Part shown: one piece after another, positions 27,013 to 35,496 of the stretch | Position numbering within the stretch: the first letter of the stretch is position 1 | Layout: each line of letters starts with the position of its first letter | Source of the DNA: Flammeovirgaceae bacterium SG7u.111 | Lineage (GTDB): Bacteria > Bacteroidota > Bacteroidia > Cytophagales > Flammeovirgaceae | Length of the DNA stretch: 64,000 bases | Assembly: GCA_034044135.1 (NCBI GenBank) | Contig: CP139021.1 | Location: 3,053,635-3,117,634 of the forward strand | Direction of reading: 5' to 3' | Translations under genes and position numbers: made by a program | Notes under the pieces: generated by a model | Seen by the model: only the letters and a program-made list of their open reading frames with translations | Databases searched by the model: none | Told to the model about the DNA's origin: nothing

Positions 27013-27463
27013 GCTAACTTTTTTGACATCAGCTCCCTTCCTTTGCTTTTGAAACCTTTCTGGATATACAGGTTCGCTGCGTGCCTGTTGTGTTGCTCTA
27101 CTTCCAAGTGGATAGTATTATGCCAACTGCTTTTGCTTGTAACTCAACGTATTCCAATGTTGCTTTTCCCAGCCCTTTTCCCCTGGCAGGTTCTTTTATA
27201 AAAAATTCATCGATCATCGCATCTCTTCCGGCATATTCAAAACTGAAGCCAAAGGCAAGCACGATATAACCCACAAGCTCCTCTCCTTGGAAGGTAAGCC
27301 ACAGCCGGCCTAAAGCAGGTGTGGCTATGAGCTCTTCTATGAGTCGGCTTGCCTTGTCTGGATCAAAAGGGTAGGAGTCTATGGCATAAAATTCCTCCAT
27401 CATTTCCAGCAACTCAGGAATGTTGTTTTTTTTAGCTAGGGCAAAAGTAGTTTTTCTGCTCAT
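27009..27463 (-). pseudogene. GNAT-family N-acetyltransferase with a one-base frameshift
   Basis: The N-terminal 110 residues are a good GNAT domain: EELVGYIVL, then the acetyl-CoA motif EPARGKGLGKATLEY and a helix. The frame then ends at 27098 as ILSTWK. In the next frame the expected GNAT ending continues (HLEVEQHNRHAANLYIQKGF, then a KSKGRELMSKKLA tail, stop at 27009-27011). The offset equals one missing base near 27115-27125. Restored, the protein would be 151 aa, the normal length. It follows msrB with adjoining stop and start codons. Either a recent inactivation or a sequencing error. Confidence 0.8.
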
Positions 27464-27910
27464 TTACTTTTCCGACTTTTTGAGGGAAACAGCATTGATA
27501 CAATATCGGAGCCCGCTTGGCGCTGGTCCATCGGGAAATATGTGTCCTAAATGGGCATCGCAGGTATTACAAATAGCTTCTACCCGCTTCATTCCGTAGG
27601 AATTATCTATGTGGTAAGCCACAGCATTTTCTTCGAGAGGCTGCGTGAACGAGGGCCAGCCCGAGCCGCTTTCAAACTTCTCTGAGGCATCGAAGAGCAA
27701 GGTGCCGCAGCAAGTGCATTTGTAAATTCCCGGATCGAACTTGCTACACATTTCCGAGCTAAAAGCCCGTTCAGTTCCTTTTAATCTTGTTACTTCAAAT
27801 TCTTCTGGGCTAAGCTCCTTTTGCCATTCCTCTTCAGTTTTTTCTACTCTGCGTGTTGGCGTAGGATTGCCTTTTTGGGCAAAGCGGATTATATCATTCC
27901 AGTTTAGCAT
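27464..27910 (-). CDS. msrB: Peptide-methionine (R)-S-oxide reductase
   Basis: A 148-residue cytoplasmic MsrB. Two CxxC zinc pairs (CTCC and CNTC), SGSGWPSF, AHLGHIFPDGP and the catalytic Cys in LRYCIN are all present. It reduces the R-epimer of methionine sulfoxide with thioredoxin. The ATG at 27910 (MLNWNDII) matches the usual start; an earlier in-frame start would add 28 residues unlike the family. The TAA stop is directly followed by the ATG of the GNAT gene, implying translational coupling. Confidence 0.94.
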   Translation of the reverse strand: MLNWNDIIRFAQKGNPTPTRRVEKTEEEWQKELSPEEFEVTRLKGTERAFSSEMCSKFDPGIYKCTCCGTLLFDASEKFESGSGWPSFTQPLEENAVAYHIDNSYGMKRVEAICNTCDAHLGHIFPDGPAPSGLRYCINAVSLKKSEK

Positions 27911-28048
27911 ACTTCTATTATTTACATTAGTTTTAGCTCGACTTGTACTCGTCAGTACAGGTCTTATATAAGTTGAAAAACAAAAACGGCGCACTCTTGT
28001 TCGAGTAATGTTGATTTGGACAAAAATGAGAATAAAACAATAGTTGAA

Positions 28049-28744
28049 ATGGTAGTAATTACAGGAGGAACAAAAGGGATAGGGCTAGCACTCATCCATA
28101 AATTTGCCGCAAAAGGACATGATATAGCTACATGTGCTAGAAATAAGGAAGATCTAGAAAACTTAAAAAAAGAGCTGGTAAAGCAGTATGGTATAGAAGT
28201 ATTCATTCAATCAACAGATGTTTCGGTGAGGGAAGACCTTGCTACTTTTGTCGATTTTGTAAAGCGGATAGAAAAACCTATCGATGTGTTGATCAATAAT
28301 GCAGGGATGTTTATTCCTGGAGCTATCCACGATGAAGCAGAAGGCTCTTTGGAGAAAATGATCGAGACGAATTTGTATAGCGCCTACCACGTTACCCGGG
28401 GGCTGATTGGGGAAATGATCACCAAAAAAGCTGGACATATTATCAATATTTGCTCTATCGCAAGCTTTGAGGCTTATCCAAATGGTGGTTCATATGCCAT
28501 TTCCAAACATGCAATGTGGGGTTTTTCCAAATCGCTGAGAGAAGAGATGAAACCTCATGGGGTGAGGGTGACAAGTGTGTTGCCAGGGGCTACATATACT
28601 GCAAGTTGGGAAGGGGTTGATTTACCTCCCGAAAGGTTTATCAAGCCTGAAGATGTCGCCGAAATAGTTTATACTTCCCATAAAGTGTCAGCCCAAACGG
28701 TAACGGAGGATATCATCATTCGCCCACAGCTGGGAGATATATAA
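28049..28744 (+). CDS. SDR-family oxidoreductase
   Basis: A 231-residue classical SDR: TGGTKGIGLA cofactor motif at the N-terminus, CARNKE (NADP-type basic residue), DVS, NNAGMF, NICSIASF with the catalytic Ser, and YAISKHAMWG with Tyr and Lys. The ATG at 28049 puts the strand VVITGG at the usual position; a TTG 33 bp upstream is the alternative start. Substrate unknown. It is divergent from msrB and ends at a strong terminator. Confidence 0.88.
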   Translation: MVVITGGTKGIGLALIHKFAAKGHDIATCARNKEDLENLKKELVKQYGIEVFIQSTDVSVREDLATFVDFVKRIEKPIDVLINNAGMFIPGAIHDEAEGSLEKMIETNLYSAYHVTRGLIGEMITKKAGHIINICSIASFEAYPNGGSYAISKHAMWGFSKSLREEMKPHGVRVTSVLPGATYTASWEGVDLPPERFIKPEDVAEIVYTSHKVSAQTVTEDIIIRPQLGDI

Positions 28745-28770
28745 TTCCAATTTGTGTTGGAATACTTGAA

Positions 28771-28806
28771 AACGTCCTCTTGAGCTGCTCAAGAGGACGT
28801 TTTTTG
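28771..28806 (+). terminator. Strong intrinsic terminator
   Basis: AACGTCCTCTTGAG and CTCAAGAGGACGTT form a perfect 14-bp stem with a 3-nt loop followed by a T-run, 27 bp after the SDR stop codon. Confidence 0.92.
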
Positions 28807-28964
28807 CTTCTGTTAAAACAGAAATGTGGTTTATATGGGAATATTCCTGTTCAAAGGAAAAAATCCCCATTGGCTTGTTTTCGCACCATTTCCCTCTCTA
28901 ATGGCTCTTATTATTGTAATGTAAATCAAAACAATCAGGCATAACCATTCAAAACTATAAAACC

Positions 28965-29528
28965 ATGAAAAAGCTGATTTTAAGTTTATTAGTGTTGTTC
29001 CAATTAAGTGCAGTTGCCGTTTTTGCACAAGAAAACAAAGAAGAAAAAAAGCTGACTAAAAAAGAGAAGAAGGAACTGAAGATGAGGGAGCGTTTAGAGC
29101 AGAAAGAAGTGCTTTTAGCTATTATAAATGAGGGGCGTTTTGTGATTGAGACACACACGGTATATGATCGATATGGCCAGAGTTATAATATGAACCCTAA
29201 TATCAACTTTGTAGCCATTGATAAAGACAAGTCGACTATCCAACTTGCATTTAACCACTTGGTAGGTTGGAATGGAGTAGGGGGGATCACCCTCGATGGC
29301 ACAGTTACCAAATTAGAAATTAATGAAGGCAAAAATAATAAAGCTATTCAGGTACAGATGAGAGTAAGCAATCGAGGTACAGGTTGGGCAGATATCAATA
29401 TTTCCGTAAGTAATGACGGATATGCCAGGGCATATATAAGAGGCGATTTCGGTGAGAGAATCACTTTCTCAGGGCAGTTGGTTTCCCTGGAAGAATCTTC
29501 AGTTTATAAAGGTATGCCTTTGTTCTAG
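28965..29528 (+). CDS. DUF4251-domain exported protein
   Basis: A 187-residue protein with a Sec signal peptide ending at VFAQ. A highly charged Lys/Glu helix (ENKEEKKLTKKEKKELKMRE) leads into a DUF4251 beta domain with NINFVAIDKDKSTIQLAFN, GGITLDGTV and ITFSGQLVSLEES, the conserved features of this Bacteroidota family. Function unknown; predicted periplasmic. It is monocistronic with its own terminator. Confidence 0.85.
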   Translation: MKKLILSLLVLFQLSAVAVFAQENKEEKKLTKKEKKELKMRERLEQKEVLLAIINEGRFVIETHTVYDRYGQSYNMNPNINFVAIDKDKSTIQLAFNHLVGWNGVGGITLDGTVTKLEINEGKNNKAIQVQMRVSNRGTGWADINISVSNDGYARAYIRGDFGERITFSGQLVSLEESSVYKGMPLF

Positions 29529-29554
29529 GGTATGTGATTAATATAAAGCAGTTG

Positions 29555-29582
29555 AAGGTTGCCAAATTGGCGACCTTTTTTG
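29555..29582 (+). terminator. Intrinsic terminator of the DUF4251 gene
   Basis: AAGGTTGCCAA and TTGGCGACCTT form a stem with a short loop followed by TTTTT, 27 bp after the stop codon. It may also serve the convergent glycosyltransferase gene. Confidence 0.85.
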
Positions 29583-29590
29583 TTAAGTTA

Positions 29591-30292
29591 TTACAAATAT
29601 CGGAAGATGGTAAAAAGTATTTTGTAACCGGCCATAATAGTACCTTTTACCGTGCCTGAAACTTTTGAAACACCAATTCTTTTTCTATAATTTACAGCTA
29701 CTTCCCTGCAAACTAGTTTCTTTTTGGCTGCCTTTACCTGCATTTCTACTGTCCAGCCATAGGTTTTGTCTTTCATTCCTATTTCCAATAATTTATCGAA
29801 GCGGATAGCTCTGAAGGGACCAAGGTCGGTAAAAGTTACTCCATAAAACAGTTTTAATAAAGAAGTGGCTAGCCAATTCCCAAATATCTGCTGGGGAGTC
29901 ATCGAACCACTTTCTCTTTGTCCAAGTGGCCGTGAGCCTATCACCATTTCAGCTCCATCATGTTTTATTGGGTCTACCAAAAGCGGGAGTTGTTCGGGAT
30001 AATCGGAGTGGTCGCCATCCATAAATACGATGATGGACGAAGCATCGGCTGGTAGTTTTTCTTTGGCATAAGCAATTCCTTTGAGGCAGGCATTCCCATA
30101 ACCGGGGGTAGGTTCGTCCAAAACCGTAGCTCCAGCTTCCTTAGCAACTTTGGCGGTAGAGTCGGTAGAGGCATTATTGACCACTATTATTTCTTCCACT
30201 AGTTCTTTTGGGATTTCATTGAGTACATGGGCTATCGATTGTTCCTCGTTGTATGCAGGTATAATGACAAAAATTCTACTCGTATCGGTCAT
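29591..30292 (-). CDS. Family 2 glycosyltransferase, DPM1-like
   Basis: A 233-residue GT-A glycosyltransferase. Motifs are FVIIPAYNEEQSI, VVNNASTDST, the metal-binding DGDHSDYP (the DxD position), and GSRPLGQRESGS with DLGPFRAIR. The single hydrophobic C-terminal stretch (MAGYKILFTIFRYL) could lie on the membrane. It belongs to the polyprenyl-phosphate mannose/glucose synthase group, which charge a lipid carrier for export of sugars. No companion genes are adjacent. Confidence 0.88.
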   Translation of the reverse strand: MTDTSRIFVIIPAYNEEQSIAHVLNEIPKELVEEIIVVNNASTDSTAKVAKEAGATVLDEPTPGYGNACLKGIAYAKEKLPADASSIIVFMDGDHSDYPEQLPLLVDPIKHDGAEMVIGSRPLGQRESGSMTPQQIFGNWLATSLLKLFYGVTFTDLGPFRAIRFDKLLEIGMKDKTYGWTVEMQVKAAKKKLVCREVAVNYRKRIGVSKVSGTVKGTIMAGYKILFTIFRYL

Positions 30293-30394
30293 GTATAGTT
30301 TTAAAGTTGCTGGTTCAGAACAAAGGTAAGCCTATTTCAGAAGAGGAAGTTCCACAATAGGAAAGAGAACGGTGATTTTATTAGGAAAGAACGC

Positions 30395-30434
30395 AAAAGC
30401 CTACCCGCCTATCAATCATGGCAAGTGGGCTTTT
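30395..30434 (-). terminator. Probable terminator after the first Lacal_2735 gene
   Basis: AAAAGCC..ACCCGCC pairs imperfectly with GGCAAGTGGGCTTTT. It lies ~60 bp 3' of the minus-strand small gene; the T-run after the stem is weak. Confidence 0.5.
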
Positions 30435-30495
30435 GATATAAAGAGAGCTATTAGTGTTTAATCTAGGGATGTCTTATTTTCTCCAAATGTTTGCT

Positions 30496-30660
30496 CTAAG
30501 AGCTTTTTTCCATTTCTGCATATACTGCTTCTGCCTCGGCTCTTTTCAGGTCGCTCGCTTTTCTGTCGGTGTGCGAAAGTTTATAGCTTTCGTCTAGTAG
30601 CTTGTTATATTTTTGTTGTAATTTTTCTTTTTTCGATTTCTTTTTAAATAATCCTAACAT
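30496..30660 (-). CDS. Lacal_2735-family small protein (54 aa), paralogue 1
   Basis: A 54-codon ATG-started ORF: MLGLFKKKSKKEKLQQKYNK, LLDESYKLSHTDRKASDLKR, AEAEAVYAEMEKSS. It has the Lacal_2735-family layout of an initial M-x-G/A-L-F-K-K followed by a coiled-coil of about 45 residues with a TDR/TNR turn. Function unknown. The neighbouring gene at 30779-30946 is a close paralogue (about 45% identical), with a strong hairpin between them, so the two are separately transcribed. Confidence 0.8.
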   Translation of the reverse strand: MLGLFKKKSKKEKLQQKYNKLLDESYKLSHTDRKASDLKRAEAEAVYAEMEKSS

Positions 30661-30721
30661 AGTGGTTCTTGTTTTTGTGAGACACTATACTAGTAAGTAA
30701 ATGTTCATGAAATTTGTTCAT

Positions 30722-30759
30722 AAAAAAGCCCCAACATTACATGAATGTTGGGGCTTTTT
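30722..30759. terminator. Strong bidirectional terminator between small paralogues
   Basis: AAAAAGCCCCAACATT and AATGTTGGGGCTTTTT form a long stem with a small loop and flanking A/T-runs, 20 bp after the minus-strand gene at 30779-30946. Confidence 0.9.
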
Positions 30760-30778
30760 GAAATTGCCTTTTGGCTAT

Positions 30779-30946
30779 TTAGTCTTCACAAGCTTCTAGC
30801 TCGTGGAGAATGGCTTTCGCTTCTAATGATTTCAAAACACTTGCGTTTTGATTAGTGGCGGCTAACTTCTCTGCTTCTTCAAGTAATTTTTGATACTTTT
30901 TTTGAAGCTTTTCTTTCCTCGATTGTTTTTTGAATAGAGCCAGCAT
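30779..30946 (-). CDS. Lacal_2735-family small protein (55 aa), paralogue 2
   Basis: A 55-codon ORF: MLALFKKQSRKEKLQKKYQK, LLEEAEKLAATNQNASVLKS, LEAKAILHELEACED. Same family, helical with a TNQN turn at residues 31-34, and an acidic C-terminus with one cysteine. It is cytoplasmic by prediction. A terminator hairpin follows its stop, so it does not read into paralogue 1 efficiently. No function can be assigned. Confidence 0.82.
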   Translation of the reverse strand: MLALFKKQSRKEKLQKKYQKLLEEAEKLAATNQNASVLKSLEAKAILHELEACED

Positions 30947-31095
30947 ATTTTCTTCGTTTAGGGTTAAAAGTTTTTAGTAGGATTGATTAACTGATGTTTT
31001 TATTAAGTAACACTTCAAATAATAATCCAAAAATGTTAATTAAATCATACACACAACACAAAACCCTGGTTTTTATTGCTGTTTTTTTAAAATAT

Positions 31096-31908
31096 TTACC
31101 CCACATCCTTTTTCTTTAAAAAGAAGTATGAGGCGGAAATAAAGAACAAAAGGAAGGCCAAAACCACAAATACATCTATAAACGACACGTAATCTTGTAT
31201 TTCCCTAAATATGTATCGTGGGAATGGGACTCGGATAAGGTTGTTGATAGCTCTGATAGGAAAAAACTCATAAAAGCTATAATCTGGAAATTTGAAGTTG
31301 AGGTAAATAGTGAGGAAAGGTTCTACAAAAAGGGAATAAATTCCTAACAATATAATAGCGAAGCCCGCTTTGCGCAATAATAAACCCACAAGCAGTGCAA
31401 AACTAAAAAAAGTGAGTAGGTCTAAAAAATAAGCTAGAAGGAATTCGGTATGTTCTAACATTAAATCTATACCTTGTACATGAGAATATATCAATCCGGT
31501 AGTAGATCCAATAACAAGTAACAAGATTGTGTTGAGAAAGGCAAATATTCCAATCAACAAAAGCTTTGACAAAATAAAGTCTTGTTTACTCATCCCGTCA
31601 ATAATATTTTGCCTAAGAGTTTTGTAGCTGTACTCGTTGGTGATGGAAATTATAATAATAAAAGCAGGAATGATTTTGAGAAAGGTGGCAATGTAGGTAA
31701 TGTTTTGCCAAACATCTGGAAAGTCGTAGAGTGGCAAAATAGTCGGGTCTATTCCTCTAATTTCAGCGCCTTGGTTGGCAAGGTATTGTAAAAATAGCAT
31801 GCCGCCTGAGCAAACGGCGGTGAGTACCACTGCATAGAGGATGGTTAATATCCAAAATACTTTATAGTTCTTGAGCTTTAGCCATTCTATTTCAATCAGT
31901 CTCTTCAT
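31096..31908 (-). CDS. ABC-2-type transporter permease
   Basis: A 270-residue membrane protein with six hydrophobic segments, the last near FVVLAFLLFFISASYFF. It has the ABC-2 layout: an N-terminal membrane-proximal EWLKLKNYKVFWIL, a long extracytoplasmic loop, and the conserved cytoplasmic-side TNEYSYKTLRQNIIDGMSK. It pairs with the ATPase gene 50 bp upstream and is the last gene of the sigma/anti-sigma/DUF4252 operon. The exported substrate is unknown. Confidence 0.87.
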   Translation of the reverse strand: MKRLIEIEWLKLKNYKVFWILTILYAVVLTAVCSGGMLFLQYLANQGAEIRGIDPTILPLYDFPDVWQNITYIATFLKIIPAFIIIISITNEYSYKTLRQNIIDGMSKQDFILSKLLLIGIFAFLNTILLLVIGSTTGLIYSHVQGIDLMLEHTEFLLAYFLDLLTFFSFALLVGLLLRKAGFAIILLGIYSLFVEPFLTIYLNFKFPDYSFYEFFPIRAINNLIRVPFPRYIFREIQDYVSFIDVFVVLAFLLFFISASYFFLKKKDVG

Positions 31909-31958
31909 AAGTTGGGCTTTCTGTTTTTTTTGTTATTATTAAAAAATAAGGAAGTTGA

Positions 31959-32867
31959 TTAATTGACAGAATCGGAATTTGCGCCTAGGATTTCCAAGAA
32001 TTGCTTTTCTAAACTTTTGGTTTGTTGTGCCAAGTGCGTGAGTACAATGCCTTTTTCTATCAAATATTTGTGGAGACTTTCTATATCGCTTTCTTGCTCT
32101 AGAGTTACCAAAAGAGATTCTTCGTTTTCCTCAAGCTTATCGAACTTTTGCGAAGAGAGCAAGGTGCTTTTTAATAATGCTTGGTCAGCGGCTTTTACAG
32201 CAACCTTAGGGATGTCTTTCAGGGCTTCTGCTACGCTTCCGTTATACATTTTTTTGCCCGATTTGAGCACGGCAAAGTGAGTGCAGACCCGTTGGACTTC
32301 ATCGAGTAAGTGACTAGCCAGTATGATGGTTTTTCCTTGTTTTCCAATATCCCGGATCAATGTCCGTATTTCGGCAATGCCTTGGGGATCAAGCCCGTTG
32401 GTGGGTTCGTCTAAAATTAAAACTTCGGGGTCGGAGAGGAGGGCAGAGCCAATGGACAAGCGCTGCTTCATTCCCAAAGAATAAGTTTTGAAAGGATCAT
32501 TTTTCCTACTGGAAAGCCCAACTGTTTCCAAAACTTTATCTATGTTTTCCACCTTTGCCCCTTTAATCTTAGCAACCACTTTGAGATTGTCGTAAGCGGA
32601 GAGGTAATGGTAAAAAGAAGGGCTTTCTAATATCGCCCCAATCCGTTTTCGGGAATGCTTTGAAGGAGGTTGCCCAAACCAACGTACTTCGCCCTCTTTT
32701 TTTGCCACCACATCGAGCGCTATGCCTAAAGTGGTGCTTTTCCCACTTCCATTGGGACCTAAAATTCCAAAAATCTGTCCTTTTTCTATTTCTAGCGAGA
32801 GGTTATCTACGGCTCTTACCTTGCCGTAATGCTTGTGTAAACCTTTGATAGTTAGTATGTTTTCCAA
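31959..32867 (-). CDS. ABC transporter ATP-binding protein
   Basis: A 302-residue ATPase of the CcmA/DrrA type. Walker A GPNGSGKST, Q loop region AILESPSF, a signature-like YSLGMKQRLSIG, Walker B VLILDEPTNGLDPQG and H-loop ILASHLLDEV are all present. The ~80-residue C-terminal extension after the nucleotide-binding domain is usual for the subfamily. It energises the permease encoded next. Five bp separate it from the second DUF4252 gene, so the transporter belongs to the same transcript. Confidence 0.92.
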   Translation of the reverse strand: MENILTIKGLHKHYGKVRAVDNLSLEIEKGQIFGILGPNGSGKSTTLGIALDVVAKKEGEVRWFGQPPSKHSRKRIGAILESPSFYHYLSAYDNLKVVAKIKGAKVENIDKVLETVGLSSRKNDPFKTYSLGMKQRLSIGSALLSDPEVLILDEPTNGLDPQGIAEIRTLIRDIGKQGKTIILASHLLDEVQRVCTHFAVLKSGKKMYNGSVAEALKDIPKVAVKAADQALLKSTLLSSQKFDKLEENEESLLVTLEQESDIESLHKYLIEKGIVLTHLAQQTKSLEKQFLEILGANSDSVN

Positions 32868-32871
32868 ATGA

Positions 32872-33423
32872 TCAGTCGTTAGTTTGTGCTTGTTTCCTTT
32901 TTCTAGCCAGCCTAAAGTCCGTCCCTTCTATCAATCCCGTTATTTTATCTATTTCAAAGCCGCTGGTAGCTAGCTTGCGGATAGCGGTGAGGTTGATCTT
33001 GCCTATTACTTCCAATATACCAAGTTCTTGGTCTCGGGTAAAAAGGGCAATTGTGCTTATGTTCTTGCCATTGTTTTCCAGTACATAAACGAAATATCTC
33101 CCGTCTTTTTCTCGCATCTCCATAAGCTTCTCATACCCATTTTTCGCTATTTTTTGCTCCAATTTTATACAGGCAACCACAGGTTCTTTTACAATTGCCG
33201 TATCAAACAGCATCCACCGCGCTTTTTTCACATCTCTCACCATGTCATCGAAATTAGGGTCCCTGTCGAGGTTGAGCATGCGGAGTGTGCTAGGATAAAA
33301 AAAGAAGCTAGAGCTGGGCTCGTTGGCTTCTTTGAACTCAGTAATAACATGGCTCTGCCCCATCAAATAATGAGTAGTGCAAAGCAATAGAATAAGTATT
33401 TTGAAGGGTTTTGCCAGAGCCAT
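32872..33423 (-). CDS. DUF4252-domain exported protein, paralogue 2
   Basis: A 183-residue protein with a Sec signal peptide (LILLLCTTHYLMGQ). It aligns in outline with the next DUF4252 gene: a strand-helix opening, a GYEKLMEMREKDGRYFVYVLE core with the typical E-x-R-E/D-x-G pattern, and an ALFTRDQELGILEVIGKINL end. Function unknown; these families are regularly found beside ECF sigma genes in Bacteroidota. A 200-bp gap precedes it, containing no gene. Predicted periplasmic. Confidence 0.82.
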   Translation of the reverse strand: MALAKPFKILILLLCTTHYLMGQSHVITEFKEANEPSSSFFFYPSTLRMLNLDRDPNFDDMVRDVKKARWMLFDTAIVKEPVVACIKLEQKIAKNGYEKLMEMREKDGRYFVYVLENNGKNISTIALFTRDQELGILEVIGKINLTAIRKLATSGFEIDKITGLIEGTDFRLARKRKQAQTND

Positions 33424-33623
33424 GTTTCAGTAGAATCGAATTAGTTGTAATAGTAAGTTCCAGTGCACTGTGAACTTTTTGATTTTTGCAGATGGTTTCA
33501 GGTTACGAGTTTTACTTTTATACATGCAAAAACCAGTAACAAGAAACTGGCAACGAGTAACTTTCAGCTAGGTGAGTTAGCCGGTAAATGCTAAAGTTAC
33601 TTCTCTATTTGCCCCAAAACAAG

Positions 33624-34145
33624 CTAGTTTTTATTCATATTCCCGAGCTTCTCCATGCCTTTTATCTTCATCACACGGGAAAGCTTAGAAATCTCTTTGA
33701 GGTCGATCTCACCGAACAGGCTCAAGATAAAGAAGTTTTTCTCTCCACCAACTAGCATCAAAAGCTCTGAAATTACCCCATCCTTTTCGTTGATCATAAA
33801 AAGCATATCTTCACCGCCATCCCTTACCGACATTAGTTCTTCAAAATTGCCTTTCTTTACTTTTGCAGAAGCTTCTTTGTAGAGAGCTTTGCCGTTGGGA
33901 ATGCTATCGGCGGCAAGTACTTTCAAACCTTTTATTTTGCTAATGGCCTCTAAAAGAGCCTTATCGTCTTCGTCTTCAGGTTCAAGCTCAGTAAAGAGGC
34001 TGAACATTTTGCTGGTGACCGATACTTTGGTAAAGTTCTCGTCGTCCTCGTATTTGGAGAACATGGTTGAGATTGCATCACTTTGAGAGTATGCTTTTAC
34101 TCCCCAAAAACATAACATTATAAGTAAAATAGCTGATTTTTTCAT
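33624..34145 (-). CDS. DUF4252-domain exported protein, paralogue 1
   Basis: A 173-residue protein with signal peptide ILLIMLCFWGVKAYSQS. The mature domain has MFSKYEDDENFTKVSVTSKM, a KGNFEELMSVRDGGEDMLF core and LLMLVGGEKNFFILSLFGEI, all DUF4252 hallmarks. Its ATG overlaps the stop of the anti-sigma gene by 4 bp, so the two are translationally coupled. It is probably an envelope component of the regulon controlled by this sigma factor. Confidence 0.85.
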   Translation of the reverse strand: MKKSAILLIMLCFWGVKAYSQSDAISTMFSKYEDDENFTKVSVTSKMFSLFTELEPEDEDDKALLEAISKIKGLKVLAADSIPNGKALYKEASAKVKKGNFEELMSVRDGGEDMLFMINEKDGVISELLMLVGGEKNFFILSLFGEIDLKEISKLSRVMKIKGMEKLGNMNKN

Positions 34146-34660
34146 TGTTCTTTTATTTTAGATTGAGCGTCGTTTAATTTTTCGATTTTTGAAATTTGGC
34201 TACTGCCTTTTTCCAACCTTGCCGAAAGCATCAGCAAGGTTTTTTTTGTATGTTCAAATGCTTCTTGCGGATTGTCGAACGTATCTTCGGCATAGGCATT
34301 TGTCATACTCATTTTTGGTTGCCCTTCTAGGTCAAAACCTTGGTGTTGGAAATACAGGGCAGCGCCTATTGTAAAAAGAATGGCTACGGATGCCGCAACA
34401 GAGTATCTTTTCCACACTGGAATGACCTTGACCGTACTTTTATCCTCAGAAAGCTTGTTTATCAGCTTTTCATCAAAGCCCTTTCCCAGCGTGTTTCCCT
34501 TTTTTTCCGAATTGAAAAAGCGGAACATTTCTGCTGTTTCCTTGTATTTGGGCGGCAAATTTGGTTTGCTAAGCAAAGCTCGGAGCTTTTTTTCCTCCGC
34601 AGGGCTTGTTTCCGCATTCCAATATTTTTCGAGTAATTTATTGATTTCGTTGTAGTCCAT
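34142..34660 (-). CDS. Putative anti-sigma factor with one transmembrane segment
   Basis: A 172-residue protein of anti-sigma layout: a soluble N-terminal helix region (NKLLEKYWNAETSPAEEKKL, the usual acidic helix pair), one transmembrane segment at about 83-103 (YSVAASVAILFTIGAALYF), and a short extracytoplasmic tail. The position directly after an ECF sigma gene, with a 23-bp overlap, supports the role of holding the sigma factor at the membrane. No zinc-binding HxxxCxxC motif is present, so it is not a ZAS-type anti-sigma. Confidence 0.75.
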   Translation of the reverse strand: MDYNEINKLLEKYWNAETSPAEEKKLRALLSKPNLPPKYKETAEMFRFFNSEKKGNTLGKGFDEKLINKLSEDKSTVKVIPVWKRYSVAASVAILFTIGAALYFQHQGFDLEGQPKMSMTNAYAEDTFDNPQEAFEHTKKTLLMLSARLEKGSSQISKIEKLNDAQSKIKEQ

Positions 34661-35162
34661 AAGCGTTCAGGTTAAGCATTTTCTTTTTTAAAGATTGCCT
34701 CGCTCGAAACAGATTGACTTTGACATAATTTACCTCTACACCGAGCGCCTCGGCTATTTCTGGGTTGGTAAATCCTTCAATGTCTCTCAGTTGCAAAATT
34801 TGCCGCTGAGTGGCTGGTAACTCTTCCAAAAGTTCTTTAAATCGTGAATATTGGTCGTTTACCTCAGTTAGTGTTTCGGGAGAAGCCCCTGTGTATGATG
34901 ACTCTGAAAGAGCATCTATTGTGGTTTTATATTTTGTGCTAGCAGCATTTAGCCTGTTGAGCGAGAAGTTCCGGGTAATGCGCATACACCAAGCCTCCAC
35001 GCTGTTCAAGCCTGATAGTTCAGCTCGGTTGTCCCAAGCCTTGATCAAGACATCTTGCACCACATCCCTCGCATCGTCCTCGTTGCCAAGTAAGTAGAGG
35101 GAGAATCGGTAGAGTTTGTCTTTTACCGGTAAAACATTTTTTTTAAAATCTTCCAGTACCAT
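34638..35162 (-). CDS. ECF-family RNA polymerase sigma factor
   Basis: A 174-residue sigma-70 factor. Region 2 has LYLLGNEDDARDVVQDVLIKAW and the W-C-M-R-I-T-R-N-F segment; region 4 has LPATQRQILQLRDIEGFTNP and EIAEALGVEVNYVKVNLFRARQ. The ATG at 35162 is preferred to the TTG two codons earlier. It is the first gene of an operon with anti-sigma, two DUF4252 genes and an ABC exporter, and probably transcribes its own operon. Confidence 0.93.
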   Translation of the reverse strand: MVLEDFKKNVLPVKDKLYRFSLYLLGNEDDARDVVQDVLIKAWDNRAELSGLNSVEAWCMRITRNFSLNRLNAASTKYKTTIDALSESSYTGASPETLTEVNDQYSRFKELLEELPATQRQILQLRDIEGFTNPEIAEALGVEVNYVKVNLFRARQSLKKKMLNLNAYGLQRNQ

Positions 35163-35412
35163 ATTCAAAAGGAAGACAAAGCTGGGGAAGAAAAGTTACA
35201 GGGGGTGGGAAATATTTTTACAAGTCTATTATGCGGCATATTAATGCCATTGCTTTGAAAGTTTAGTTGGATCTAAGAAGAGGACTCTTTAGAATACCAT
35301 AAGGCTACGTTTTATGGGGCTGGGTAACGGTGTTAATCTTAAGGTACAATGATGCACCCAGTTTTTATTTATATCCACGATGTTTTGACGCTAAACAACA
35401 CCAACTAGTACG

Positions 35413-35451
35413 TAAAAAAAACACCAAGAGCTTCCCAAAAGCTCCTGGTGG
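35413..35451 (-). terminator. Intrinsic terminator of the 159-aa gene
   Basis: On the minus strand CACCAGGAGCTT pairs with AAGCTCTTGGTG across a short loop and is followed by eight Ts. It lies ~50 bp after the stop of the minus-strand gene at 35497. The rest of the 35163-35496 spacer shows no gene. Confidence 0.88.
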
Positions 35452-35496
35452 TAGTAGGTTAAGCTGAACCATGGCTTATGGCTCACATCCGTTCGA

